NCBI GenBank assembly: GCA_905216195.1
Contig: CAJMSX010000033.1
Location: 1-41,655 of the forward strand
From: an uncultured bacterium
GTDB taxonomy: Bacteria > Bacteroidota > Bacteroidia > Bacteroidales > Marinifilaceae
Direction of reading: 5' to 3'
DNA length: 41,655 nucleotides
This document shows, piece by piece, positions 1-8,334 of the stretch. Position 1 is the stretch's first letter, and each line of letters starts with the position of its first letter. The translations under genes were made by a program, and so were the position numbers. The notes under the pieces were generated by a model, which was not told the DNA's origin, made no database searches, and saw only the letters and a list, made by a program, of their open reading frames with translations.

Positions 1-58
1 CAACGGACGATACTTTAAAAGAATAAAAAACGGTACAACTATTTTTTTAGTTAAAAGA

Positions 59-90
59 TTTGCATTTATTCTTCTGTTTTTTTTAATTTG
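59..90 (+). promoter_or_regulatory. Putative Bacteroidetes-type promoter for the TPR gene
   Basis: A TTTG (59-62) lies 20 bp before TTAATTTG (83-90), close to the Bacteroidetes primary-sigma pattern TTTG-N19-21-TAnnTTTG with one deviation in the -7 box. It would give a leader of about 75 nt before the ATG at 176. Sequence match only. Confidence 0.35.
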
Positions 91-175
91 CTTTACGGTG
101 AAAAGGCTTTTTGTTTTAGGCGGATGAGATAAATGGACCGGGAGATAGTTTTTAATTTTGTCGAAAGAAAAAGGT

Positions 176-1600
176 ATGAAAGGAATAGTATTATTGGGAT
201 GTATTTTATGGACTTCGGTTCTTTTTTCACAAAGAAAAGAAGAAGATAAAATTGCCCTATGGTTGGCCAGAAATCATTATTACGAGGCTTTATCCTATCT
301 GGATTCCCTTTACCGTATGGGAGAAAAGTCTCCGGAATTGTTTTTTTATTCGGGAAAGGCGAACGAAGGTTTGATGAAGTATGATAAGGCTTATTATTGG
401 TACCGGAAGTGGCTGGAAGCCGATGCGGACAATATGGATGCCCGTTTAGCCGTAGCCCGGACCGCCAATCAGGCCGGGCGCAGTGCGGAGGCACTGGAGC
501 TCTACCAACAATTAGCCGAAGAATATCCGAAGCATTTTTTGATAAATTATCAATTGGGTTCTATTTATCAGCAAAACGGAGATCATGCGAAGGCGGTGGA
601 AATTTTAGGTCAGGTGCTTCGGATGGATGAGGAAAATATTTCGGTACTGAAAAGGCTGGCGGAAAGTTACCGGGCTTTGGGCTGGTCTCAGTTGGTGATG
701 GATTATTATGGTAAGGCATTCGATTTGGTTCCCCAGGATGCTAATTTAGCTGTAAAGATTGTGAACTTTGCCTTGATTCACCGGCAGGATATCGCCGGTT
801 TTTTACCTCGTATACTGAATGTGCTGGATACGGCCCTTGTGTATAATCCCCGTTCGGTGACCTTACGGCAAAGTTTTGGCGTGATGAAGTATTTTGTAGA
901 TCGTTTTGATGAATGCGAAACCGTGTTCAGGGATTTACTGGCTGAAGGAGACGAGGCGAAAATCGATTATAAGTATTTGGGTTTAGCTTATTATCAGCAG
1001 GAGAAATATGCTTTGGCTTTGCCCGTACTGAAAACGGCGGATTCCTTATTCCGGGGGGATAACAGAAAGGAGCGTTCGGATCTGGATTTATCGTTGAAGT
1101 ACGCTGAAACGCTCGGGCGTTTGAAAAAGACCTCAGAGTCTTTACAGGTTTTGCAGGAAATCGAAAGACAGTTGGAGCCGGACAAACGGCTGCTTTCCCA
1201 GATAGCCTATACTACCGGAATAGTTTACGGATTCTCTTCTCAAACCGATAAAGCAGGAGATTTTTATTGGAAAGCCTATAAATTGAATCCCCGTAATTTG
1301 CAGTCGGTTTTAAATTATGTAAATTTGCATAAGAACGATCTTTTGTCGGATACGAAAAGGGCGGAGCTTTCGGAAAAGGAGAAAAACAAATTGTTGTATG
1401 CTCACCTTTTAATTTTACAAAGATTGAAGAAATCCGCTTTTGCCGGAAAAGACAGCTTGTTAGCTCTTTCGAGGGAAGTGGTGAGGAAAGAACTGGATGA
1501 GATGTTTTTTAAAAATACGGATACCTTGATTGTACGAGATCCCGACGGTAAGACGCATCGTTTCTCAGACGAAGAACTCCGGCAATTGATTCAGCTGTAA
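176..1600 (+). CDS. Exported tetratricopeptide-repeat protein
   Basis: The predicted product is 474 aa. I start at the ATG at 176 rather than the in-frame TTG at 158: the ATG product opens with a signal peptide (MKGIVLLG... ending at SQ about residue 19) and an A/G-rich stretch lies just before it. The mature protein is helical with TPR-like pairs throughout (for example the segments around KAYYWYRKWLEADAD, AEALELYQQLAEEYP and YKYLGLAYYQQEKYALALP), so it is probably a periplasmic or envelope scaffold that binds other proteins. The C-terminal ~60 residues are charged and lack repeats. Nothing catalytic is visible, and the nearest genes do not suggest a pathway. TPR content is clear; the specific role is unknown. 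Confidence 0.85.
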   Translation: MKGIVLLGCILWTSVLFSQRKEEDKIALWLARNHYYEALSYLDSLYRMGEKSPELFFYSGKANEGLMKYDKAYYWYRKWLEADADNMDARLAVARTANQAGRSAEALELYQQLAEEYPKHFLINYQLGSIYQQNGDHAKAVEILGQVLRMDEENISVLKRLAESYRALGWSQLVMDYYGKAFDLVPQDANLAVKIVNFALIHRQDIAGFLPRILNVLDTALVYNPRSVTLRQSFGVMKYFVDRFDECETVFRDLLAEGDEAKIDYKYLGLAYYQQEKYALALPVLKTADSLFRGDNRKERSDLDLSLKYAETLGRLKKTSESLQVLQEIERQLEPDKRLLSQIAYTTGIVYGFSSQTDKAGDFYWKAYKLNPRNLQSVLNYVNLHKNDLLSDTKRAELSEKEKNKLLYAHLLILQRLKKSAFAGKDSLLALSREVVRKELDEMFFKNTDTLIVRDPDGKTHRFSDEELRQLIQL

Positions 1601-1700
1601 GAGGTCTGACGGGAACCTGCCGGGTTGATCGGTAGGAATTCCGGGACCTTTTTCCCGGACCGGAGGTCTCCGGATTGTTTCATTCATAGAAACAGATAAG

Positions 1701-2132
1701 ATGAGGAAATACAAACATGGAGCGGTCAGAGGACAGGATGGTTTGTTGCCGGAAGAGAAGGTTTTCCGGTTGTTACTGGATAAGTATTCCTCGGCCGACC
1801 GGGCCACGGTTTTGAAGTATGTCGAAAAATCGTTCCACCGGACCGAAATCATACGCTTGGATATCGTTCGCAGGACGAGAAAAAGGGAAACCGGTGTAAA
1901 GGTTGTTGCGCCCGGGAGCGCAACAACAGGTGATCAGCAATATTTACCATTTTACGAACAGAATCCGGGGATTGATGTTTACGGAGATCCATCCCCAATC
2001 CTGCCAGCTCTTGTGGTTTCCTCCTTTAACGATGTCCAGGGTTGCGCTTCCTCTCATAAACGAATAACCGGCAGAAAGTTTCACATCTTTCAGGAGAGAG
2101 ACATCGATTTGAAAATCGACTTCCGAACCTAA
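1701..2132 (+). CDS. Doubtful small ORF, hypothetical
   Basis: A 143-codon ORF whose first ~65 codons look protein-like and use host-style codons (helical, charged: around FRLLLDKYSS and VLKYVEKSFH). Its second half runs antisense to the 3' end of the porin gene (ending at 1944) and crosses the perfect hairpin at 1902-1927, so the full-length frame is unlikely to be functional. It may be a short real gene whose 3' end decayed, or chance. No family recognised. Confidence 0.25.
   Translation: MRKYKHGAVRGQDGLLPEEKVFRLLLDKYSSADRATVLKYVEKSFHRTEIIRLDIVRRTRKRETGVKVVAPGSATTGDQQYLPFYEQNPGIDVYGDPSPILPALVVSSFNDVQGCASSHKRITGRKFHIFQERDIDLKIDFRT
1902..1927 (-). terminator. Perfect 10-bp hairpin behind the nrf operon
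   Basis: GTTGTTGCGC (1902-1911) and GCGCAACAAC (1918-1927) pair perfectly around a 6-nt loop. It begins 17 nt past the stop of the last gene of the minus-strand nrf operon. The T-run after it on the minus strand is poor (CTTTACAC), so it may stabilise the 3' end of the mRNA or act as a weak terminator rather than a textbook intrinsic one. Confidence 0.6.
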
Positions 2133-3236
2133 GCCTCTGTTGTATTTCTTTCCTTTTTTTTCCACATCAGCGGTAGTAGCAAAGTAATGATAATTGAGGG
2201 AAAGTCCGATTTTATGGCAAGGATTGTAATCCACTCCGATTTGATTGTCCCACAATCCCGGATTAAAGCCTTTTAAAAAGTTGGATGCGTAAAAATAGTC
2301 CATCCCTCCGTAAAATTTATGATGGGTGCCATACAGCGGATCGAAGGCATTGACGTTTTTATCGCCGGGTTTATTTCCGCTCAGGTAGTCGCTGGCTATT
2401 CTCACCTTCCACTGTTGATGCAGCTGGTATTGAGCCCGGATATTCCACATATAGGCAGAAACGTTTTGTTTGTGCTGGTTTTTTCCGGTTTGATAGTAAA
2501 AAGCTCCGCTCAGATGCCAGTTTTCCGGTTGATAAACCAAATAGGTCCCCATGGTTTGTAAGTATTCGGTGTGCGCGTTTTCCATGACGGCATCTCCCGC
2601 TTCCAGTCCCAGATTGAGGAAAAGTAAGGAAATATTCAGCTTTTTTTGAGGATTGCTAAAATGATACCAGAGGGTTTCCATGTTTTTATAAGGCTGTCCT
2701 CCCTCTCCATAATAAGTGCCGCCGATAATTTTTTCATCGTTTTGATTGAAGGCCAGAATAAGGTGTAAGCGGTGATTATTGCTTTCATAACCGAGTTTCA
2801 GCGCATCGTGATAGCGGCCGGCAATGTTCCAATCGAGGGCGCCTAGGATACGTTCGTCATCGTAAGAGAGGGTTTGGCGTCCCAGCTGGGCAAAGAAACC
2901 TTTGCCAAAATTCAATTTGGCCCAGGCTTCATTCAGGGCGAAATGTGCTTCTCCTTTTTTGTCGATTTGGGGGTCTTGTCCCCACACTCCCACATGCTGA
3001 CCGGAAATTTTCAGGGATAAATCCTGACGTTTATACTCGAGGGATAAGCGAGCTCTGTTGTTAATGAAGTAAGCGGGAGCTTCTCCCTGGGAGCGGGGGA
3101 ACAATGCTCCGTTACGGTATTCTGCGCGCGGACGGATTTGGGCCGTCATGCTGAATTCATTTTCTTGTTGCCCTATCTCTTGAGCCCACACTGTGGCCGG
3201 GAAGAAGAGGAAGCAACTGATCAACCAATTTTTCAT
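1944..3236 (-). CDS. Outer-membrane porin, alginate-export-like barrel
   Basis: A 430-aa protein with a signal peptide (MKNWLISCFLFFPATVWAQ) followed by alternating amphipathic strands typical of a beta-barrel (LSLEYKRQDLSLKISG, AKLNFGKGFFAQLGRQTLSYDD) and ending in an aromatic residue near the C-terminus (ILFVKW). The pattern RPRAEYRNG... and GRQTLSYDDERILGALDWN fits the alginate_exp (PF13372) porin group, which in Bacteroidetes often sits next to nrf genes. It is the last gene of the nrfH-nrfA-resB-ccsA cluster, 24 bp after ccsA. By context it probably admits nitrite or another small anion through the outer membrane; that role is inference, and true alginate export is unlikely here. Confidence 0.75.
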   Translation of the reverse strand: MKNWLISCFLFFPATVWAQEIGQQENEFSMTAQIRPRAEYRNGALFPRSQGEAPAYFINNRARLSLEYKRQDLSLKISGQHVGVWGQDPQIDKKGEAHFALNEAWAKLNFGKGFFAQLGRQTLSYDDERILGALDWNIAGRYHDALKLGYESNNHRLHLILAFNQNDEKIIGGTYYGEGGQPYKNMETLWYHFSNPQKKLNISLLFLNLGLEAGDAVMENAHTEYLQTMGTYLVYQPENWHLSGAFYYQTGKNQHKQNVSAYMWNIRAQYQLHQQWKVRIASDYLSGNKPGDKNVNAFDPLYGTHHKFYGGMDYFYASNFLKGFNPGLWDNQIGVDYNPCHKIGLSLNYHYFATTADVEKKGKKYNRGLGSEVDFQIDVSLLKDVKLSAGYSFMRGSATLDIVKGGNHKSWQDWGWISVNINPRILFVKW

Positions 3237-3260
3237 GATGTCGGAATTTAAGTTGAATGG

Positions 3261-4052
3261 TTAATTTAGATTATAGGTATGCACGCTTACGCCTTGTGCT
3301 GAAGGCAGGTAGTTGATGCCGTACCAGCACATTTGCAATAAAACGAAAGCAATCAGCAAAAATGCCAGAGCCTTCCGGTAATTGCCGGGACGGTGTAAAC
3401 GAAGATGGATGTACACGAGATAAGCGATCCAGGTAGCTGCCGCCCAGGTCTCTTTCGGATCCCAGCTCCAGTAATGGCCCCAGGCTTCTTTTGCCCATAC
3501 TGCTCCGAAAAGCATTCCCAGTGTCAGAAAGGAAATGCCTACATATACCAGATTATCGGTCAGTTCCAGTTCTTTCTGTTCGACGGAAGACTTTTTGAAC
3601 CACAGCAGGTACACGGCCATGAGGAAAGCGGCACCTAAAAGGGCATAGGCAAACATGTATACGATGACGTGGGGGGCGAACCAAGGGCTTTGTAAAGCCG
3701 GCATCAGCGTTTTGTTGTGAATTTCGGGTTTAAAAAGATTGATACAGATAAATACGCAGGACAATATAAAGCTAAAACTCAATATCCATTTATATTTCCA
3801 TCGGATATAAGTCAATAAGCCGGCCACTGGCAGAAAAAAAGAATACCAAAGGCGGGTTTCTCCCATCGTTCGCATGGGGGGACGTTCGAGGGAAATCCAC
3901 ATACCTACGATGAAGGACAGGAAAAGGAGGAGTCCCAGGCTGGTCAACCCGTAGGCGAAGTAAGGTTTTTTGCATCTCCAGGCTGCTACTGCTCCGCCTC
4001 CCCAGCATAGGATGGCCGAACAGGCAAAACCCGTAAAATAATTCCAATTCAT
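3261..4052 (-). CDS. ccsA: Cytochrome c biogenesis protein CcsA (haem handling)
   Basis: The product is 263 aa, essentially all membrane helices (about 8). It carries the tryptophan-rich haem-binding WWD motif WGHYWSWDPKE at residues 191-201, plus conserved histidines at 128 and in the HLRLH segment (216 and 220) that fit haem ligands in this family. CcsA works with ResB in the system II pathway, moving haem to the periplasmic side and attaching it to CXXCH motifs. Its start overlaps the resB stop by 4 bp (ATGA), so the pair is translationally coupled. The operon encodes nine haem sites in NrfA and NrfH, so this pair most likely serves them. Ccs proteins are fused in some bacteria; here they are separate. 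Confidence 0.92.
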   Translation of the reverse strand: MNWNYFTGFACSAILCWGGGAVAAWRCKKPYFAYGLTSLGLLLFLSFIVGMWISLERPPMRTMGETRLWYSFFLPVAGLLTYIRWKYKWILSFSFILSCVFICINLFKPEIHNKTLMPALQSPWFAPHVIVYMFAYALLGAAFLMAVYLLWFKKSSVEQKELELTDNLVYVGISFLTLGMLFGAVWAKEAWGHYWSWDPKETWAAATWIAYLVYIHLRLHRPGNYRKALAFLLIAFVLLQMCWYGINYLPSAQGVSVHTYNLN

Positions 4053-5290
4053 GTCTTATTTTCTTTTTTTTGAGAAGCCGTGATGAACATCCAGACGGCT
4101 CCGGCAATCAGCATCCATATGCCGGTATACACTACCGGTAGCCAGGGATCCCGGACCAGTTCGAATATGCTCACATCGCTCCATTTGCCTTTAGTTTCGT
4201 CGTACCCCGACTGGTAAATTTTCCAGCCTTCGATTTCCAACGGATGGTTGACTTCGATAGTCGCGGTTTGTTTTTTCCCGGATTGCGTATACAGTTTGAC
4301 GTCGGATGCGAAACGGCGGGGTTCCCTTTCCGGCATTACCAAACTGGTATAATCATCTAAGCGGAGAGCCCGGTAAGGAAACAGGAAACTTCCGCAGCTT
4401 ACCCATCCTTCTTTTTCTGCTCCCGTCCGGATATGTTTTGTTTTTACATAAACGGCATACGTGGCTCCTACGGAGTGAAAAGGTACGAACTTCAGGGTAT
4501 CGGCCGTTGAAAAGGAGGCGGCTTCCGGAAGTTGTTGTTCAATCCGGATCTGCCAATCTTCTAATTTACCGGAAGTCACGTTTTCTTCCAACAGGCAATG
4601 AGCCGGTTGATTTACCGGGAGTGCTTTTCCCGTTTCATTATCGATCAGCATCAGTTTCGGCGGGTATTCGTCTATGGTAAAAGCCGTCAGTTCTATCGCT
4701 AAAGGCAACTCTCTCAGGAGTTGCTCTCCGTCGTAGGCGCGCCATTCCGGTTTACCTACCGTGGTAATCATTTTCAATTTTTGAATATCTCCGCTTCCGG
4801 CTACCGCTCCGGTAACCGCGATGAACAACCCCAAATGGCTTAGCTGAAAAGGAATATGCTTAAGCCGGAACGGAATGAATCGCTTGATGATCACCATTCC
4901 CAATACCGTCATCAGCCAGGTAAACAAACAGGCAAACGGCCAGGCCGAAAGCATTTGGGAAAATCCGAACCAGGCTTCCGGGCCTTCGACCGCTTGGCGG
5001 GGAGGAAGTTGGCGGGTCAAACCCATGAGGACGGTCATGGCTAACAGGCCTAACAGGGCGGTTATTGCCGGAGGATAAGTTTGCATCCAACGGAAAAGAT
5101 ATACTTTCCGTGAAAGTAACGACATGAGCAGGAGTGCCATACTAAAAGTCCCTAACAAAAGGAGGTTTACCGGGAAAGCCACTAACTCCCAGTCGATTTT
5201 ACCCACGCTGATTTGAAGGAGGACTCCCGTCAGGAATAAGGCACCGCAAATTGCCGTTCCTTCTTTGTATGTCCAGGGTTTTTTCCACAT
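4049..5290 (-). CDS. resB: Cytochrome c biogenesis protein ResB/Ccs1
   Basis: The product is 413 aa. It has three N-terminal membrane helices (from about 12, 36 and 75), another near residue 115, a large periplasmic domain (about 175-380) and a C-terminal helix (WLPVVYTGIWMLIAGAVWMF) ending in a basic tail. This is the ResB/Ccs1 layout: it partners CcsA to keep apocytochrome cysteines reduced and ligate haem. The periplasmic block includes the family feature of a late HPLEIEGWKIYQSGYD segment (about 350-370). It lies 38 bp after nrfA and overlaps ccsA by 4 bp. Confidence 0.88.
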   Translation of the reverse strand: MWKKPWTYKEGTAICGALFLTGVLLQISVGKIDWELVAFPVNLLLLGTFSMALLLMSLLSRKVYLFRWMQTYPPAITALLGLLAMTVLMGLTRQLPPRQAVEGPEAWFGFSQMLSAWPFACLFTWLMTVLGMVIIKRFIPFRLKHIPFQLSHLGLFIAVTGAVAGSGDIQKLKMITTVGKPEWRAYDGEQLLRELPLAIELTAFTIDEYPPKLMLIDNETGKALPVNQPAHCLLEENVTSGKLEDWQIRIEQQLPEAASFSTADTLKFVPFHSVGATYAVYVKTKHIRTGAEKEGWVSCGSFLFPYRALRLDDYTSLVMPEREPRRFASDVKLYTQSGKKQTATIEVNHPLEIEGWKIYQSGYDETKGKWSDVSIFELVRDPWLPVVYTGIWMLIAGAVWMFITASQKKENKT

Positions 5291-5328
5291 ATTTCGTTAC
5301 TGCCGGTAAAACGGATTTATTCTATGAA

Positions 5329-6810
5329 TCATAAGCTGGCCAATTTCCCTTCGGCTTTTGCTTTTTGCAGCCATTGAGGTACAACGGTTTCTAAAAATTT
5401 CTCTTTATTTTCCCGTTCTTTTTTCATATCCAGTCCGATGTATTTCTGGGCTTTTTCTTTGGTTGAAATATCGGGCATGGGTACGTCTTCCGTTATTCCG
5501 TGTTTGGCCAGCACTTTGGCGATGGACAGGCGTGCCTGTAAAGCTTTGTCTAAGCCGCCGGACAAAATCCGTTGTATTTCCTGAGGAGCGTGAAAGGAAC
5601 CGCCGTGAGAAGCTACACCGAAATCCCATCTCCATTGAGCCTGGCGGATCAGTTTCAAGGTTTCTTTCATTTGTTCTTCCGTGGCCCCGTGATCCCAGGC
5701 GTATTTGGCTTCGATGTGAGCTTTTGCCAGTTCCTGTTCCAGCCGATTCCGGGTTTCGTTTGCTTTTCGCTGACGTTCATATACATTGTTGCGAAGCGTT
5801 TCTTCGCTTTCGCGGTGGCAGACCTGGCAGGTCCGGTCGATCATAGCCAGCGGACTCTGAATGTGATGGTCGCTGAATTTAACGCCGCCTTCACTTTTAT
5901 AAGGCATATGGCAATCGGCGCAGGAGACGCCTCTTTGCGCATGTATTCCCATCTGAGAAATTTCATAATCGGGATGTTGGGCTTTCAAAATGGGGGTACG
6001 GCTCAAAGCATGTTTAAAATCGGAAAATTCGGATTCATCGTAATACGCTTCCATCTCTTCGACTGTAAAACCTTTATCCCAGGGAAAGGTTAAGTATTTC
6101 CCGTCTCCCTTGAAATAATATTCGACATGGCATTGTGCGCACACCAAAGAGCGCATTTCCTGAGGAGTGGCTTGGGAAATGTCTTTTCCCTGACGGGCAA
6201 AAGCTTCGATAAGAGCCGGTCGGCTGATATGTAGGTTCATATTTTCCGGTTCGTGGCAGTCGGCACATCCGATCGGATTGACGATTTCATCGCCGAAAGC
6301 CGCCCATTTGTTGTTGTAAAAGGCATCGACGCCTATGGCTTGCATCATACGGGGAACGTCGGGGCTTTTGCAGGACCAACAGGTGGAAGGCTGCGGACCG
6401 CTTTTATCGTCCATCGGGGCCCCGGTACGAAGCGTATGGGTAATATCCTCTATAGCATGCATATGTCCCCGGGGAGTAGCGTAATCTTTGGAAAAAGCGT
6501 ATCCCGCCCAGAGAATTACCATAGCGGGACGGTTTTCCAAAGCGTCGACAGCTATGTTTCCGTTGAATTCACTTTGAAAATCCGTCCGGGCCGTTTCAGT
6601 CCATGTCTGATATTCCCGGGGGTAATCGGGTTTGAATTCTTCGTTCCGGGCTTCGATACCCCGGATGATTTTTCGTTTATTATTAAATACGCTGGCCAAT
6701 TCCGCCCGCCTTTCCATCAAGGCCGAGACAGCCAGGCCGATGCAAAATACGATGACCATTGTTCCGCCGAACAGCAGCCAACCTTGCCATGATTTCAGTT
6801 TTTTTTCCAT
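5329..6810 (-). CDS. nrfA: Cytochrome c nitrite reductase NrfA (ammonia-forming)
   Basis: A 493-aa pentahaem enzyme that reduces nitrite to ammonium with six electrons in the periplasm. An N-terminal helix (about 12-32) acts as signal or anchor. The five haem sites are CWSCK at 144-148 (the family's lysine-ligated catalytic haem) and CXXCH at 182-186, 224-228, 297-301 and 328-332. A tyrosine right after the third site (HVEYYF) and a histidine at 290 (GIHAQRG) match the active-site Tyr and His of known NrfA; I infer this from position. Length is normal. It starts 18 bp after nrfH, its membrane quinol-dehydrogenase partner. Confidence 0.97.
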   Translation of the reverse strand: MEKKLKSWQGWLLFGGTMVIVFCIGLAVSALMERRAELASVFNNKRKIIRGIEARNEEFKPDYPREYQTWTETARTDFQSEFNGNIAVDALENRPAMVILWAGYAFSKDYATPRGHMHAIEDITHTLRTGAPMDDKSGPQPSTCWSCKSPDVPRMMQAIGVDAFYNNKWAAFGDEIVNPIGCADCHEPENMNLHISRPALIEAFARQGKDISQATPQEMRSLVCAQCHVEYYFKGDGKYLTFPWDKGFTVEEMEAYYDESEFSDFKHALSRTPILKAQHPDYEISQMGIHAQRGVSCADCHMPYKSEGGVKFSDHHIQSPLAMIDRTCQVCHRESEETLRNNVYERQRKANETRNRLEQELAKAHIEAKYAWDHGATEEQMKETLKLIRQAQWRWDFGVASHGGSFHAPQEIQRILSGGLDKALQARLSIAKVLAKHGITEDVPMPDISTKEKAQKYIGLDMKKERENKEKFLETVVPQWLQKAKAEGKLASL

Positions 6811-6828
6811 ATCGTTTGCTATTATTGT

Positions 6829-7416
6829 TTATTCAATCATTTTTTTTAACCAATGGGGTGTCGGCGATTCGGGATAAGGCACGAGGGCGTGCGGGGTGGC
6901 GGCCAGATTGCTTTGTCCTCCGTGAGGAATGTCGCGGTGGCAGTCCCAACAGGCTTTGCCTTCGCCCACTCTCGATTTCATATAATCGATTTTCCCTGTT
7001 TTCACGAATTCTGTGTTCAGCTGGGTATGGCACCGAATGCAATTTTCCATAATGACCTGTGAACTTTCCGCATTGGCCCGGATCACCTGAGGTTCCTGGT
7101 GATTGAGAAAGGCGGCGACATGCCGCATACCGTCCCTTCCTTTGAATGTCCATTTCTTTACAGCGTTATCGTGGGGGACATGACAATCGTTACAGGTAGC
7201 GTTCCGGCTGTGCGAACTGTGAAACCAGGTGGCATAATAAGGTGCCATAATGTGACAGTTGACACAGGCCGAAGGGCTGTCGCCCAAATAGGTATGAGCC
7301 CGTAACATATAAAGGAATAGTCCTCCGCATCCCGCAATGATTCCAGCCAGGACGATCGTAATCATCTTCCGTTTCCGGCTGGAAAAAAGGTACCGGATTA
7401 ATGGTCGTATCTTCAT
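6829..7416 (-). CDS. nrfH: Tetrahaem quinol dehydrogenase NrfH
   Basis: A 195-aa NapC/NirT-family cytochrome. One membrane helix (about 19-37) anchors it, followed by four haem sites: CVNCH 51-55, CNDCH 75-79, CIRCH 126-130 and CWDCH 157-161. It takes electrons from menaquinol and passes them to NrfA in a membrane complex. It is the first gene of the nrf operon; a -7 box (7434-7441) and a palindrome (7462-7479) lie just upstream. The start ATG gives MKIRPLIRYLFSSRKRK, a positively charged N-terminus suited to the cytoplasmic side. Confidence 0.95.
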   Translation of the reverse strand: MKIRPLIRYLFSSRKRKMITIVLAGIIAGCGGLFLYMLRAHTYLGDSPSACVNCHIMAPYYATWFHSSHSRNATCNDCHVPHDNAVKKWTFKGRDGMRHVAAFLNHQEPQVIRANAESSQVIMENCIRCHTQLNTEFVKTGKIDYMKSRVGEGKACWDCHRDIPHGGQSNLAATPHALVPYPESPTPHWLKKMIE

Positions 7417-7433
7417 GTGATTATCTTTTTTTA

Positions 7434-7441
7434 CAAAATTA
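7434..7441 (-). promoter_or_regulatory. -7 box of the nrfH promoter
   Basis: On the minus strand this reads TAATTTTG, an exact TAnnTTTG match, 17 nt before the nrfH ATG. No good TTTG -33 box lies at the usual 19-21 bp distance, which fits a promoter that needs an activator. The palindrome at 7462-7479 is centred about 40 bp upstream of the predicted start. Confidence 0.6.
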
Positions 7442-7461
7442 AATGATGTATAACTTTTAAG

Positions 7462-7479
7462 GTGTAATCGGGATTACAC
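7462..7479. promoter_or_regulatory. Perfect palindrome, candidate Crp/Fnr-family operator
   Basis: GTGTAATC-GG-GATTACAC is a perfect 8+2+8 inverted repeat between the divergent nrfH and crp-family genes. The size and symmetry suit a dimeric Crp/Fnr protein; the sequence is neither the E. coli CRP (TGTGA-N6-TCACA) nor FNR (TTGAT-N4-ATCAA) site. Its centre (7470.5) lies about 40 bp upstream of the predicted nrfH start (a class II activator position) and about 54 bp upstream of the regulator's own predicted start. The obvious candidate ligand is the adjacent regulator. Confidence 0.65.
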
Positions 7480-7513
7480 TTGGGGATTGTTTTTTTACTT
7501 TCGTTTTATTTTT

Positions 7514-7521
7514 TACTTTTG
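7514..7521 (+). promoter_or_regulatory. -7 box of the Crp-family regulator gene
   Basis: TACTTTTG matches TAnnTTTG exactly. It predicts transcription starting near 7525, which leaves a leader of about 20 nt before the ATG at 7548 but almost none before the ATG at 7533. This is the main reason to prefer 7548. Confidence 0.55.
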
Positions 7522-7547
7522 CTGCATCACCAATGGGAGAGTCGGAT

Positions 7548-8237
7548 ATGGATCAGCGAGAATGTACGGAGGAAATGAAGGAACGGTTGTTTTCGATTCC
7601 TTTATTTAAGGATATGCCTGTCAATATCAAGCAGACACTTCTGTCTAAGCTGGATTGCCGGTTTTATCAATTTTATAAGAAGGAGGTCGTGGCCCGGCAG
7701 AATACTCCCTGTAAGTGGTTGTACGTCTTGCTGGAGGGTCGGTTGAAGGTGGAGATTATCGATGCGCTCGGCAACGAAATTCTCATTGAATATATTATCG
7801 CCCCCCGTACTTTTGCCACTCCCCATCTCTTCAGTGGGGACAGTACGTTGCCGGCTACCTTTACCGCTTTGGAAGAAGGGATTCTTTTAATGGCGTCGAA
7901 GGAGTCGTTTTTCCGACTTTTTTCGGAAGAGCCGGGTATATTACGGAATTTTCTGCGAATTACCGGAAATTGTACCCAGTGTACCGTTAAGCGTTTGCAC
8001 ATGCTTTCTTATAAAAGTGTACGCGGCCGGATCATCGCTTATCTGATGGAACATCGCAAGTCCTCGGCCGAAGCGGTGAGGATGGTACACAATCAGCAAC
8101 AGTTGGCGGAATATCTGGGAGTCACCCGTCCGGCTTTGTCCAAAGAAATCAATAAAATGGCTAAAGAAGGATTGATCCGCCTGGAAGGGACGGTCGTGCA
8201 TATTCTTGCTTTGGACATACTGAAAAGATCATTATAG
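7548..8237 (+). CDS. Crp/Fnr-family transcriptional regulator
   Basis: The product is 229 aa from the ATG at 7548, which has a GGGAGA 10 nt before it and fits the -7 box better than the ATG at 7533. An N-terminal cyclic-nucleotide-binding-type beta-roll (about 20-130) is followed by the dimer helix and a C-terminal winged helix (NQQQLAEYLGVTRPALSKEI). Cysteines at 6, in LDCRF, PCKW and NCTQC, do not form the N-terminal cluster of E. coli FNR, so I do not infer an Fe-S sensor. It is divergent from nrfHA and shares the palindrome; it is likely the nrf regulator, responding to nitrite, NO or oxygen state by an unknown route. Confidence 0.9.
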   Translation: MDQRECTEEMKERLFSIPLFKDMPVNIKQTLLSKLDCRFYQFYKKEVVARQNTPCKWLYVLLEGRLKVEIIDALGNEILIEYIIAPRTFATPHLFSGDSTLPATFTALEEGILLMASKESFFRLFSEEPGILRNFLRITGNCTQCTVKRLHMLSYKSVRGRIIAYLMEHRKSSAEAVRMVHNQQQLAEYLGVTRPALSKEINKMAKEGLIRLEGTVVHILALDILKRSL

Positions 8238-8322
8238 AGGGAAATAAATTTCTTTTTATAAAATCGGCCTGGATTTACTTTATTTTAAGAGAAAAGGAGG
8301 ATCGGAATCTCTGTTTTCCTGC

Positions 8323-8330
8323 TAATTTTG
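8323..8330 (+). promoter_or_regulatory. -7 box 4 nt before the DUF1848 start
   Basis: TAATTTTG is an exact match, and its final G is only 4 nt from the ATG at 8335. With the usual spacing, transcription would begin at or next to the A of the start codon, giving a leaderless mRNA. Confidence 0.5.
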
Positions 8331-8334
8331 CAGG

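Noticed and set aside
158..178. TTG at 158 as start of the TPR gene
   Set aside because: The ATG at 176 gives a clean signal peptide.
93..494. Minus-strand ORF of 133 codons over the TPR gene
   Set aside because: It is the shadow of the TPR frame and has no protein-like pattern.
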